NCBI GenBank assembly: GCA_949282975.1
Contig: CASDQY010000079.1
Location: 1-46,459, forward strand
DNA length: 46,459 nt
Reading direction: 5' to 3'
DNA from: an uncultured Oscillospiraceae bacterium
GTDB taxonomy: Bacteria; Bacillota; Clostridia; Oscillospirales; Ruminococcaceae
Positions 9,192 to 17,896 of this stretch are shown one piece after another. How positions within the stretch are numbered: position 1 is the stretch's first letter; the number at the start of each line of letters is the position of its first letter. The notes below the pieces were generated by a model. That model worked only from the letters and a program-made list of their open reading frames with translations, was not told the DNA's origin and ran no database searches. The translations under genes and the position numbers were made by a program.

Positions 9192-10291
9192 AGACTTTTA
9201 TTCCCTTGTTTGCCCTGTTCCCGCACTGCCCAGGCGGCAGATTGGGCTAACCGGCGCAGTACCCGGCCCATTTGCTTGCGTTTTTCTTTGTCCTTTTGGG
9301 TGTACTGCCGCCATATGGCTGCAATCTTTTTGGGATTTGCCAATTCTTCTAAGGTTTTGGCATTGGAGGCGGCCAGCAGTTCGTACAGCCCATCCACAAA
9401 CTCTTCCCGCTGCGTTGTGGTCAGGCCGGCCAGCCAGCGGCGCATGGTGGAATCAATCACCCGGCTGGCATTGCTTACCTGCTGCAGCCGGACAAAATCA
9501 TTGCCACGAATTTCCCAGGCGTAAGGGTCGTGCTGCATCAGCCCCATCCCCCGGCTTTTGACCACGGTATAGGGTTCTTCATGCTCCAACAGCATGCCGA
9601 TTACCGAAAATTGAGGGACAAAAGTTTCGATCCTGGGCAGGATCGCCTGATAGCCGGGCAGATCAATCACCCAGCGGCAAAAGCCGGGGCCATCCTGATT
9701 ATACACCGCAACAATCCGGTTCTGCACCGCCAAGGAAGCTTGAGAAGCAGCAAACACAGCCAGATTGCCCCCTTTGGAATGCCCGCAAACCCAAAGAGGC
9801 CCCCGCAGGTAAGCGGCGGTCTGTTCCAGATAATCCCTGGCCAGCCATTGACCGGGCAGGGTGTCCAGAAACCCCAGGTTGAAGTCCTCCTTCCAGCCCA
9901 CCAGGGTATTGTCGGTGCCACGGAACACCACCACTGCCCCGTAATCCAACTGGAGCGTGATGGCGGCAAACTGGATCTGCCGGTTAAAATCCAGCACTTC
10001 CTGAGAGGCCCAGAGCATCTGATCCCGAAACCGGGGCGACTGGGCTGTTTTTTCCAACAGTTTGGCATCTCGCTTGCCGGAAGCAAACACCCGCAGCCGT
10101 TCCGGGGGCTGGGAAAGGATCTGTTCCGCTGCCTGATAAAAGGGAATTCCCACGCCCTGGGGCGGATCTGCACACTGGGCAAAATGGTGGTACGCCAAGG
10201 TGCTCAGCAGCAGCCCATCCACCGGGCCGAAGGGGTCCTGGGCAAAACTCAAATCACCACGCCAAGTAAGATAATCGTTCAAGCCAGGCAT
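9179..10291 (-). CDS. Mbeg1-like (DUF2974) alpha/beta hydrolase, putative lipase/esterase
   Basis: A cytoplasmic alpha/beta-hydrolase-fold protein resembling the DUF2974/Mbeg1-like family of Firmicutes; its substrate is unknown. The start is set at 10291 (MPGLNDYLTWRGD), preceded by GAAAGGAGGGA; the in-frame upstream extension has no ribosome site. The 370 residues contain the strand-oxyanion region VVFRGTDNTL (about 121-130), and the nucleophile elbow GHSKGGN with Ser172. A likely catalytic Asp and His follow in the C-terminal half, which has DGPGF and HDPYAW. No signal peptide is seen. It sits between pfkA and the repeat element, separated from pfkA by a terminator, so it is probably expressed separately or by read-through. 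Confidence 0.8.
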   Translation of the reverse strand: MPGLNDYLTWRGDLSFAQDPFGPVDGLLLSTLAYHHFAQCADPPQGVGIPFYQAAEQILSQPPERLRVFASGKRDAKLLEKTAQSPRFRDQMLWASQEVLDFNRQIQFAAITLQLDYGAVVVFRGTDNTLVGWKEDFNLGFLDTLPGQWLARDYLEQTAAYLRGPLWVCGHSKGGNLAVFAASQASLAVQNRIVAVYNQDGPGFCRWVIDLPGYQAILPRIETFVPQFSVIGMLLEHEEPYTVVKSRGMGLMQHDPYAWEIRGNDFVRLQQVSNASRVIDSTMRRWLAGLTTTQREEFVDGLYELLAASNAKTLEELANPKKIAAIWRQYTQKDKEKRKQMGRVLRRLAQSAAWAVREQGKQGNKSLPEG

Positions 10292-10309
10292 CCTATCCCT
10301 CCTTTCAAC

Positions 10310-10340
10310 AGAAAAACGCCCCCAGGGGAGACGTTTTTCC
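10310..10340 (-). terminator. Terminator after pfkA
   Basis: On the minus strand AAAAACGTCTCCCC pairs imperfectly with GGGGGCGTTTTT, whose tail provides the T-run, 26-55 bases after the pfkA stop. Confidence 0.75.
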
Positions 10341-10365
10341 AATCCTTTTCAGTATAAAATCCAGC

Positions 10366-11331
10366 TTAGAAGCTGACTTCATTGGCGATGCGGTAAAGGT
10401 CCACCGGGAACTGCTTGCGCATGGCCAAGCCCTGGTGGATGTCATAATCCACCACTTCGCCCTGCTGGAAGCCAACCACACGGTCGCCAATGCCCTGCTC
10501 CAGCAGTTCTACGGCACGGTAAGCCAGCCGGGTGGCCGCCACACGGTCCCGCACGGTGGGGTTGCCGCCCCGCTGCACATGGCCCAGGATGGTGGCTCTG
10601 GACTCTACGCCGGTGGCATCTTCAATGCGCTTAGCCAAGGCTTCGGAGTTGCCTACGCCTTCCGCCACCATGATGATGAAATGGTGCTTGCCCAATTTCT
10701 GCGCAGCCATGATCTTATCAATGATGTCATTTTCATCCACATCCAGCTCCGGCACCAGGATAAAGGTGGCGCCGCAGGCAATGCCGGTGTTCAGGGCAAT
10801 GTACCCCGCCCGGCGGCCCATGACTTCCACCACGCTGCAACGGTCGTGAGACTGGGCGGTATCCCGCAGTTTGTCCACCATCTCGCAGACGGTATTCATA
10901 GCGGTGTCATAACCAATGGTATAGTCGGTACAGGAAATATCGTTATCAATGGTGCCCGGCAGGCCGATGCAGGGCACTCCGGCTTTGGACAGGTCGGAAG
11001 CGCCCCGGAAGGAGCCGTCCCCCCCAATGACCACTACGCCGTTGATTCCCAGTTTGTCACAGGTTTCTTTGGCCTTGAGCACCCCGGCCTGTTCCTTAAA
11101 TTCAAGACAGCGGGCGGTATATAGGATGGTGCCGCCGCGTTGGATAATGTCGGACACATCCCGCATATTCATTTCAAATACATCTCCATGAATGAGACCG
11201 TTGTAGCCCCGGCGGATGCCGACCACCCGCATTCCACGCTTAATGGCGGAACGGACTACGCCGCGCACTGCTGCATTCATGCCAGGGGCGTCACCGCCAC
11301 TGGTCAATACGCCGATCACCTTCTGCTTCAT
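10366..11331 (-). CDS. pfkA: ATP-dependent 6-phosphofructokinase
   Basis: Phosphorylates fructose 6-phosphate to the 1,6-bisphosphate, the committed step of glycolysis, in the cytoplasm. It has 321 residues from the ATG at 11331, matching the family's usual length of about 320; an upstream in-frame extension crosses the promoter and is rejected. Motifs: GGDAPGMNA (12-20), GGDGS (103-107, where the second glycine marks ATP rather than pyrophosphate use), GTIDND with catalytic Asp129, MGRRAGY, and GHVQRGG near the effector/substrate site. GAGGGA precedes the start. It follows dnaE, as in many Clostridia, but has its own strong promoter at 11413-11441. Confidence 0.96.
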   Translation of the reverse strand: MKQKVIGVLTSGGDAPGMNAAVRGVVRSAIKRGMRVVGIRRGYNGLIHGDVFEMNMRDVSDIIQRGGTILYTARCLEFKEQAGVLKAKETCDKLGINGVVVIGGDGSFRGASDLSKAGVPCIGLPGTIDNDISCTDYTIGYDTAMNTVCEMVDKLRDTAQSHDRCSVVEVMGRRAGYIALNTGIACGATFILVPELDVDENDIIDKIMAAQKLGKHHFIIMVAEGVGNSEALAKRIEDATGVESRATILGHVQRGGNPTVRDRVAATRLAYRAVELLEQGIGDRVVGFQQGEVVDYDIHQGLAMRKQFPVDLYRIANEVSF

Positions 11332-11412
11332 AACCGAGTCCCTCACTTTATTCAAATAGTATAAAAACGGCCGTTTTGCACCGGCTCGCCTGTGACTACT
11401 GCACACAATTCT

Positions 11413-11441
11413 ATTGTAAACGGAATTTCTGCTTCTGTCAA
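11413..11441 (-). promoter_or_regulatory. pfkA promoter, overlapping the dnaE stop codon
   Basis: On the minus strand TTGACA (perfect -35, 11436-11441), a 17-base spacer and TACAAT (-10, 11413-11418). The -35 overlaps the dnaE TGA at 11438-11440. Transcription would start about 75 bases before the pfkA ATG. Confidence 0.8.
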
Positions 11442-14400
11442 CTGTTTCCGGGCTGAAACGCCACATTTTCCGCACCCAGCAGCTTCACCAGCTCCACAAG
11501 CAGCTCTTCGCTTCCGTCCACCTGAAGCTGTTTATAGCGGGCATATTTTTTTGACTTGAGAAAATAAAGCATCACCGGGCAGTTTCCCGGATATTTTTGC
11601 AGGACGGAAAGGATGATTTCAATGCGCCAATCCTGGGTATCCACAAATTTCAAAAACAGCTTTCCCTGCTGCGGCACCGGTTTGGGGCGCTCCAAAGGTG
11701 AAGAAGGCGCCGGTTCAGAGGGATGATACCCCAAAATCTGCTGTTCTCCAACGATTTTCTGGGCGGTAAGTTTGGGCTTTTCCTCTTCCCGGACGCTGAG
11801 GCTGCCCTGAAGGAGGATGATTTTATTTTCTCCCAGCAATCGGATATTCGGTTCATACTGCCGGGGAAATACCAGCACTTCCATGGAGGAGGTTTTGTCC
11901 TCCAACGTAATGGTGGCCATAGGGGCGCCGCTTTTGGTGGACTTCACCTGCTTTTGGCGAATGACACCCAACACCCAGTAGTCTTTCCCATCCAGCCGGG
12001 AAAGATCTTCTTCCTCCTGGTGGATCAAAGAGGCGATGGGAGTAACCTTCACGGGAAGCCTGGCTCCCTCCAGCCGATCCAGAGGGTGGCCGGAAAGGTA
12101 AACGCCGATGGTTTCCTTTTCCCGTTCCAGCAGCTCCTGCCGGGAAAATTCTTCCGCCGGGGGGACGGGGAACTCCGGCTGCTTCACCCCGCCCAGGCTG
12201 AACAGGTTGAGCTGGCCGGCCGCCTCCCGGCTTTCCTGTTGACGGATCTGGTCCAGCATCTTTTCGTAGCATTGCAGCATCTGGCGGCGGTTGTGGGGAA
12301 AGCTGTCAAAAGCGCCGGAAAGGATCAATCCCTCCACCGCCCGCTTGTTCAGTTCTCCGCCCTGCATCCGCTTGCAGAAGTCGTAAAGGGAAACAAAGGG
12401 CCCGCCGGACTGGCGCTGTTCCACGATCTGCCGAATCACACCCTGGCCCAAATTTTTGATGGCCAGCAAGCCGAAAGCAATTTTATCCCTGCCCAGGCTG
12501 ACGAAGCCTTCCTCCCCCTGATTTACGTCGGGGGGCAATACCTGAATGCCGTTTTCCCGGCAGGCGGCGATATATTCCGTCACCTTATCGGTGTCCCCCA
12601 TGACGCTGCTGAGCAGGGCAGCCATATAAATGCTGCGATAATGACATTTCAAATAGGCCGTCTGATACGCTACCACCGCATAGGCGGCGGCGTGGGATTT
12701 ATTAAACGCATAGGAAGCAAAATCGCTCATTTCGTCAAAGATGCGGTTGGCGATCTCCGGACTGACCCCATTTGCAACAGCCCCCACACAGTCCTGGGTG
12801 CCGTCGGGATTTTGATGGCCGTAGAGGAAATATTGCCGCTCCTGCTCCATGACGTCGTGTTTCTTTTTGGCCATGGCACGGCGGACCAGATCCGCCCGGC
12901 CATAGGAATACCCCGCCAGGCTGCGGCAGATCTGCATCACCTGTTCCTGATACACCACACAGCCGTTGGTGACTTTTAGAATGGGCTCCAACAGGGGATG
13001 AAGGTATTTGATCTTTTCCGGGTGATGGCGGTTTTCCACATAGGTGGGGATGCTGGCCATGGGGCCGGGCCGGTACAGGGAAATCACCGCAATAATGTCC
13101 TCCAAACTGATGGGCTTAAGCTGGGTAAGCACCCGCTTGATGCCGGCACTTTCCAACTGAAAAACCCCATCGGAATCCCCGGCGGACAGCATTTGATACA
13201 CCTGCGGATCGTCGTCCGGCAGATGCTCCACCGAAAAATCCGGTTGGAATTTGCGGATATTGTCCTCGCATTCCTTGATGATGGTTAGGTTGCGCAGGCC
13301 CAGAAAATCCATTTTCAGCAGGCCGAGCTGTTCAATGGTGGTCATGGTATACTGGGTCACAATGACATCATCGTTGCGCTGAAGGGGGACGTAACTGTCG
13401 GTGGGCTCCCGGGTAATCACCACCGCCGCCGCATGGGTGGAGGCATTCCGGGGCATTCCCTCCAGCCGCACCGCCGTTTCCAGCAGGTTGTGCGCCTGGG
13501 CGTCGGACTGATACAAGGCCGCCAGATCTTTGGATTCCTCCAATGCCTGCCGAATGGTAATCCCCAGCTTGCGGGGCACCATTTTGGCAATGCGGTCGCA
13601 GGTTTGATACGGCAGGCCGGTGACCCGGCCAACATCCCGAATCACGCCCCGGGCCGCCATGGTGCCGAAGGTGACGATCTGGGCCACATGGTCGGCGCCG
13701 TAACGGCGGGTAACGTAATCAATCACCTCCTGCCGGCGCTTTTGGCAGAAGTCGATGTCAAAATCCGGCATGGTCACCCGCTCGGGATTTAAAAACCGTT
13801 CAAAGAGAAGCTGGTACCGCAAAGGGTCGATGTTGGTAATGCCGATGGCATAGGCGGCAATGCTGCCTGCACCGGAACCCCGGCCGGGCCCCACCGGGAT
13901 ATCCCGGCTGCGGGCATAGCGGATGAAATCCCAAACAATGAGGTAGTAATCCACATAACCCATCTGGGTGATGACTCCCAGCTCGTACTCCAGCCGCTCC
14001 ACCGCCTCTTTGGGCGGCGGGCTGCCGTAGCGTTTTTCCAGCCCTTCTTTGCAGATGCGGCGGAAAAAGGTTTCGTTGTCCTCCTCCCCCGGCACCTGAA
14101 AGTATGGCAGTTTGGTGACCCCAAATTCAAAATCAAACCCGCAGCGGGCCGCAATCTTGACTGTATTCTCTATGGCGCCGGGATATTCCCCCAGCAGCGC
14201 TTTCATTTCGTCTCCGGATTTGACATAAAACTCCTGGGTGGGAAACTCCAGGGGGCTGCCCTCCGCCACCGTGGAGCCGGTTTGGATACAGACCAGCACC
14301 TGCTGGTCCGCCGCTTCCTCTTTTTGCAGGTAGTGGCAGTCATTGGTGGCCACCAGCCCGATCCCTTCTTCCCGTGCAATCCGGGCCATCAGGGGCAGGA

Positions 14401-14953
14401 TGCGCTGCTGCTGCTCCAGGCCGTGATCCTGAAGTTCGATGAAGTAGTCATCTCCAAAAAGACGATGGTAAAACTGCACCGTTTCCCTTGCCTGATCCAT
14501 CTGCCCGGAAAGGAGATACCGTGGCAGCTCCCCGGAAAGGCAGGCGGACAGGCAGATGAGCCCTTCGTGGTACTGCTCCAAAAGGGCATGGTCAATCCGG
14601 GGCTTTTGGTAAAAGCCCTCCACATTGGCGATGCTCACCAGCTTGATGAGATTTTGATACCCCTGGGCATTTTTGCAGAGCAGCACCAGATGAAAGGGAT
14701 TTTGGTCCACCCCGTGAACCTTATCCAAATGGCTGCGGGGCGCAACATAAACCTCGCAGCCGATAATGGGTTTTATCCCCTCTTTTTTACAGGCACGGTA
14801 AAACTCCACCGCCCCATTCATACAGCCATGGTCGGTGATGGCAACGGCGGACTGGCCCAGCTCCTTGCAGCGCTGGGCCAAACGGTCGATGCGGCAGTCA
14901 CCGTCCAAAAGGCTATATTCGGTATGGAGATGAAGGTGAACGAAATCGGTCAT
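11438..14953 (-). CDS. dnaE: DNA polymerase III subunit alpha (DnaE)
   Basis: Replicative C-family DNA polymerase catalytic subunit, 1171 residues. Domains in order: an N-terminal PHP domain with HLHTEYSLLDG, ITDHG, GCEVY, and ATNDCHY (a full set of metal-binding histidine/aspartate positions by eye); the palm with the catalytic aspartates in PDFDIDF around residues 395-402; fingers; a helix-hairpin-helix region; and a C-terminal OB fold (ATITLEDKTSSMEVLVFP). It starts at 14953, overlapping the whiA stop by four bases (ATGA), so the two are translationally coupled. Firmicutes usually also carry PolC as main polymerase; this one may do lagging-strand or primer-extension synthesis. Whether PolC exists here cannot be seen. 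Confidence 0.95.
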   Translation of the reverse strand: MTDFVHLHLHTEYSLLDGDCRIDRLAQRCKELGQSAVAITDHGCMNGAVEFYRACKKEGIKPIIGCEVYVAPRSHLDKVHGVDQNPFHLVLLCKNAQGYQNLIKLVSIANVEGFYQKPRIDHALLEQYHEGLICLSACLSGELPRYLLSGQMDQARETVQFYHRLFGDDYFIELQDHGLEQQQRILPLMARIAREEGIGLVATNDCHYLQKEEAADQQVLVCIQTGSTVAEGSPLEFPTQEFYVKSGDEMKALLGEYPGAIENTVKIAARCGFDFEFGVTKLPYFQVPGEEDNETFFRRICKEGLEKRYGSPPPKEAVERLEYELGVITQMGYVDYYLIVWDFIRYARSRDIPVGPGRGSGAGSIAAYAIGITNIDPLRYQLLFERFLNPERVTMPDFDIDFCQKRRQEVIDYVTRRYGADHVAQIVTFGTMAARGVIRDVGRVTGLPYQTCDRIAKMVPRKLGITIRQALEESKDLAALYQSDAQAHNLLETAVRLEGMPRNASTHAAAVVITREPTDSYVPLQRNDDVIVTQYTMTTIEQLGLLKMDFLGLRNLTIIKECEDNIRKFQPDFSVEHLPDDDPQVYQMLSAGDSDGVFQLESAGIKRVLTQLKPISLEDIIAVISLYRPGPMASIPTYVENRHHPEKIKYLHPLLEPILKVTNGCVVYQEQVMQICRSLAGYSYGRADLVRRAMAKKKHDVMEQERQYFLYGHQNPDGTQDCVGAVANGVSPEIANRIFDEMSDFASYAFNKSHAAAYAVVAYQTAYLKCHYRSIYMAALLSSVMGDTDKVTEYIAACRENGIQVLPPDVNQGEEGFVSLGRDKIAFGLLAIKNLGQGVIRQIVEQRQSGGPFVSLYDFCKRMQGGELNKRAVEGLILSGAFDSFPHNRRQMLQCYEKMLDQIRQQESREAAGQLNLFSLGGVKQPEFPVPPAEEFSRQELLEREKETIGVYLSGHPLDRLEGARLPVKVTPIASLIHQEEEDLSRLDGKDYWVLGVIRQKQVKSTKSGAPMATITLEDKTSSMEVLVFPRQYEPNIRLLGENKIILLQGSLSVREEEKPKLTAQKIVGEQQILGYHPSEPAPSSPLERPKPVPQQGKLFLKFVDTQDWRIEIILSVLQKYPGNCPVMLYFLKSKKYARYKQLQVDGSEELLVELVKLLGAENVAFQPGNS

Positions 14954-15924
14954 ACTCTTGGGTTTTCATCCTCTCGCAGAGAATCGGCAATCCGGGAAAT
15001 CTTTTGCAGCCGGTGATTGAGGCCGGAACGGGTGAGATCCCCGCCCAGCACCTGGCAAAGCTCCCCCAGGGAAGAATCCGGATGTTCCAGCCGGGCCAGC
15101 GCCGCCTGACGCAAATCGCTGTTGAGATAGTCAAGGCCTTTTTTCTTTTGGATCAGCCGGATATCCTCCAACTGACGGCCGGCGGCGTTAATGATCTTTT
15201 GGATGTTGGCGGTATCGCAGTTGACCGCCCGATTGGCCTGATTGCGGACCTCTTTTTCGATTTTGGCGTTCATGTATTCCATAGCGCCCAACCCCGCCCC
15301 CATGGTGGTGAGAAGGTCCTCAATCTGTTCGCTGTCCTTAAAATAAACGACGCTCTGCTGTTTCCGCTCGGTAAGGCCGGGGGTAAAATGCAAGGTGGCC
15401 AGAAGATTTTTCAGCAGCATTCCCCGCACGGTATTGGGGCAGAGAAATTCCAGATGATACTGGCGGCTGGGGTCCATCACGGTACCGCAGCTTAAAAACA
15501 GCCCCCGCAGAAAGGCGCTCATACAGCAGTGCTTGCCCAGTTTTTGGGTGCAGAACCGTTCGGCGGAAAGCTGCAAAAACCGGGTCTGGAAATCCAGCTT
15601 GTCCTCGGCGTTTTGCAGCAGCAGGCGATAGGTATGCTCCGAGTTGGATTTCCCCTGTTTTGGGGAAACCACCGTTACAATATACCCGGCGGCGGCTGCC
15701 AGGGACTGGGCGGCCAGTTCTGCCAAAGCATGGGAAGAAGCCGACCAGATATAATTCTTTTTGATGCGTGGAGAAAAGCAAAGCAGCCCATAGCAGAAGG
15801 CAAAGGCGCAGTCAGGGCAGGAAAAGCTGTCTATCTTCATCAATTCCTGTTTGATCCGCCCGGAAAAGGTAGAAGCCGCTTTGGCGGATTGGGTCCGTTT
15901 GGGACGATTATTTTGCAATGTCAC
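14950..15924 (-). CDS. whiA: DNA-binding protein WhiA
   Basis: WhiA combines an N-terminal LAGLIDADG-homing-endonuclease-like fold with a C-terminal helix-turn-helix; in Gram-positives it affects division and chromosome segregation. The protein here is up to 324 residues: SFSCPDCAFAFCYGLL near the start, a central FKDSEQIEDLL, and the conserved C-terminal NCDTANIQKIINAAGRQL block followed by a helix-turn-helix ending near RIADSLRED. The longest start is GTG at 15924, which overlaps rapZ by 17 bases and has only a weak ribosome site; TTG at 15918 is an alternative, so the exact N-terminus is uncertain. It lies in murB-rapZ-whiA-dnaE. In Bacilli and many Clostridia yvcK lies between rapZ and whiA; here it does not. 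Confidence 0.92.
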   Translation of the reverse strand: MTLQNNRPKRTQSAKAASTFSGRIKQELMKIDSFSCPDCAFAFCYGLLCFSPRIKKNYIWSASSHALAELAAQSLAAAAGYIVTVVSPKQGKSNSEHTYRLLLQNAEDKLDFQTRFLQLSAERFCTQKLGKHCCMSAFLRGLFLSCGTVMDPSRQYHLEFLCPNTVRGMLLKNLLATLHFTPGLTERKQQSVVYFKDSEQIEDLLTTMGAGLGAMEYMNAKIEKEVRNQANRAVNCDTANIQKIINAAGRQLEDIRLIQKKKGLDYLNSDLRQAALARLEHPDSSLGELCQVLGGDLTRSGLNHRLQKISRIADSLREDENPRV

Positions 15925-16765
15925 GGTGATTCACCACCACATTATATCCTTTTTCCAACAGGTGCTGATACAGTTTTTCCGCAAAGGTCACCGAACGGTG
16001 ATGGCCGCCGGTGCAACCAAAGGCCACCACCAGTTGGCTCTTTCCTTCGTTTACATATAAAGGCACCAGATAATCAATGAGATCTTCAATTTTTCCGTAA
16101 AGGGTTCGGGACTGTTCCCAGCTCATCACATAATCGCTTACCGGGGCGTCGATGCCGGTGAGAAGCTTCAATTCCTTGATATAAAAGGGGTTGGGAAGGC
16201 AGCGCACATCAAACATCAGGTCTGCTTCGCCGGGGGAGCCGTTTTTAAAGCCGAAAGACATGCAGTTGATCAGCATTCCCTTCTGCTTATTTTCTGCAAA
16301 CATATCCATAAGCTTGCTGCGAAGCTGGGCGGAGGTGAGATGGGTGGTATCCACCACATAATCCGCCATGCTGCGGGCCTGACGCAGCAGTTCCCGATCC
16401 CGGACAATGGCCTGCTCCACCGAAGGATGCTGGCGGCTGACCAGGGGATGCTTGCGGCGGGTCTCTTTATACCGGCGCATCAGGGTGGCGTTGTCGCAGT
16501 CCAAAAACAGGAGTCGATAGGGGATCTTCTTTTGATGGCACTCCGAAAGCTGCCCCGGCAGGGTTTCCATCAACTTTCCGCCCCGGGAATCCACCGTAAC
16601 CGCCAGGCGGTGGATGGTATCCCCGCTGCGGCTGGCCAATTCCGCAAAGGTGGACAGCAGATTGGGAGGGAGATTGTCGATGCAGTAATATCCCATATCT
16701 TCCAGCGCTTCAATCGCCCGGGATTTTCCCGCTCCGGACATGCCGGTAATGATCAAAAGGTCCAT
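15908..16765 (-). CDS. rapZ: RNase adapter / nucleotide-binding protein RapZ (YvcJ)
   Basis: A P-loop ATP/GTP-binding protein, 285 residues. In E. coli RapZ targets a small RNA controlling glucosamine-6-phosphate synthase; in Firmicutes YvcJ has a less clear role. The Walker A motif GMSGAGKS is at residues 8-15, followed by DNLPPNLL; the C-terminal domain has CTGGHHRSV near residue 260, the conserved ligand-binding loop. A strong AAAGGAGGG precedes the ATG at 16765. It lies 16 bases after murB and overlaps whiA. Confidence 0.94.
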   Translation of the reverse strand: MDLLIITGMSGAGKSRAIEALEDMGYYCIDNLPPNLLSTFAELASRSGDTIHRLAVTVDSRGGKLMETLPGQLSECHQKKIPYRLLFLDCDNATLMRRYKETRRKHPLVSRQHPSVEQAIVRDRELLRQARSMADYVVDTTHLTSAQLRSKLMDMFAENKQKGMLINCMSFGFKNGSPGEADLMFDVRCLPNPFYIKELKLLTGIDAPVSDYVMSWEQSRTLYGKIEDLIDYLVPLYVNEGKSQLVVAFGCTGGHHRSVTFAEKLYQHLLEKGYNVVVNHRDIAK

Positions 16766-16781
16766 GGGCCTTCCCTCCTTT

Positions 16782-17678
16782 TCAGTCGATCTTCTTCACT
16801 TCGCATTCCAATGTGTAACCGGTTTGCAGCCGCACCGTTTTCTGCACCAGGGCGATAAGCTGTTCCACGTCTTTACAGGTGGCGTGGTCATAATTGATCA
16901 AAAAGCCGCTGTGCTTGGGGCTGACCATAGCGCCGCCCACTCGCCGACCTTTCAGACCGCACTGCTCAATCAGTGCAGCGGCATAGGCGCCCTCCGGGCG
17001 CTTGAAGGTGCTGCCGGCGCTGGGGTATTCCAGAGGCTGTTTTTCTTTCCGGCGGCTGAGAATCTCTTCCATCCGGCGTTGGATTTCGTCCCGCCGGCCG
17101 GGCTCCAACCGAAACACCGCCTGTACCAGAACCCCGGTTTGACGCTGAAGGGCGCTGGTGCGGTAGCCCATCTGAAGATCTTCCAGGGTCAATTCCCGAA
17201 TGTTGCCCCGCAGATCCATGACCTCAACATATTCCAGCACGTCTTTGATTTCCCCACCATAAGCCCCGGCATTCATGTACACCGCTCCGCCGATGCTGCC
17301 GGGAATTCCATAAGCAAATTCCAAACCGGTTAAGCCCAGCTCAGCGGCTTTCCTGCACAGGGCGGAAAGCTGGGCTCCCCCACCGGCAATCAATTTGTTT
17401 CCCATTGGCCGAATCCCGGTAAATTCCCCGGACAGGCGGATCACCACCATCTGGGTGCCCTGATCGCTGACCAAAAGGTTGCTACCGTTGCCGATCACCA
17501 GAAATTCCTGCTGGAGTTTTCCCAAGGCTCCCAGCAGCAGGGCCAGCTGCTCCCGGTTTTCCGGCAGGACATACAAAGGACAGGGCCCCCCGATTTTAAA
17601 GGTAGTATGGTTGGAAAGGGGTTCCTGTTCCCGGAACGGGATCTGATTTTGGGTGAGCAGGGCTTTGAGTTGTTCCAT
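16782..17678 (-). CDS. murB: UDP-N-acetylenolpyruvoylglucosamine reductase
   Basis: FAD-dependent reductase making UDP-N-acetylmuramic acid for peptidoglycan, in the cytoplasm. It has 298 residues. The FAD-binding pattern is visible in SNHTTFKIGG, VIGNGSNLLV and YGIPGSIGGAVYMNAGAYG. The active-site Arg is in GYRTSAL (about 173) and the catalytic Ser in AGSTFKRP (223). The length and the short loop structure fit the type II enzymes of Gram-positives. GGGAGGA precedes the ATG at 17678. It is the first gene of murB-rapZ-whiA-dnaE and is divergent from the radical SAM gene. Confidence 0.96.
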   Translation of the reverse strand: MEQLKALLTQNQIPFREQEPLSNHTTFKIGGPCPLYVLPENREQLALLLGALGKLQQEFLVIGNGSNLLVSDQGTQMVVIRLSGEFTGIRPMGNKLIAGGGAQLSALCRKAAELGLTGLEFAYGIPGSIGGAVYMNAGAYGGEIKDVLEYVEVMDLRGNIRELTLEDLQMGYRTSALQRQTGVLVQAVFRLEPGRRDEIQRRMEEILSRRKEKQPLEYPSAGSTFKRPEGAYAAALIEQCGLKGRRVGGAMVSPKHSGFLINYDHATCKDVEQLIALVQKTVRLQTGYTLECEVKKID

Positions 17679-17716
17679 CTATGCGTCCTCCCGGCGTGTT
17701 TCATCGTTTTAGAATT

Positions 17717-17725
17717 AGTATAGCA
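17717..17725 (-). promoter_or_regulatory. Extended -10 promoter of murB
   Basis: On the minus strand TGCTATACT, an extended -10 about 38 bases ahead of the murB ATG; no good -35 is seen. The identical nine bases occur on the other strand in front of the divergent radical SAM gene. Confidence 0.6.
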
Positions 17726-17839
17726 TATTCTCAGGGAAATTACTACCATGACAAAGATTTGGAGCGGCAAAAAGAGCAGCCGAATTTGCTGTTTCCCTGG
17801 TTGTTTCTGCCGCAGCCTTCCCCCATGTTTTTCTCTGAA

Positions 17840-17868
17840 TTGAAAGAACGGAGCGAATGTGCTATACT
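17840..17868 (+). promoter_or_regulatory. Promoter of the radical SAM gene
   Basis: TTGAAA, a 17-base spacer ending in TGC, then TATACT: a near-consensus -35 with an extended -10. It lies 28 bases ahead of the ATG at 17897, which rules out the longer in-frame start. Confidence 0.75.
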
Positions 17869-17896
17869 CTACCCAAAAAGAACAAAGGAGCAAACC

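Noticed and set aside
8958..9561. Plus-strand open frames of 150-190 codons across the repeat and the hydrolase 3' end
   Set aside because: They run through palindromic repeat sequence and then antisense to the hydrolase; no ribosome site or domain.
10351..10379. TATACT on the minus strand just after pfkA as a promoter for the hydrolase
   Set aside because: No matching -35, and transcription from it would meet the pfkA terminator at once.
11723..12979. 418-codon open frame on the plus strand opposite dnaE
   Set aside because: It lies wholly antisense to a well-conserved polymerase, has no ribosome site or recognisable domain, and its composition reflects GC-rich third positions of dnaE.
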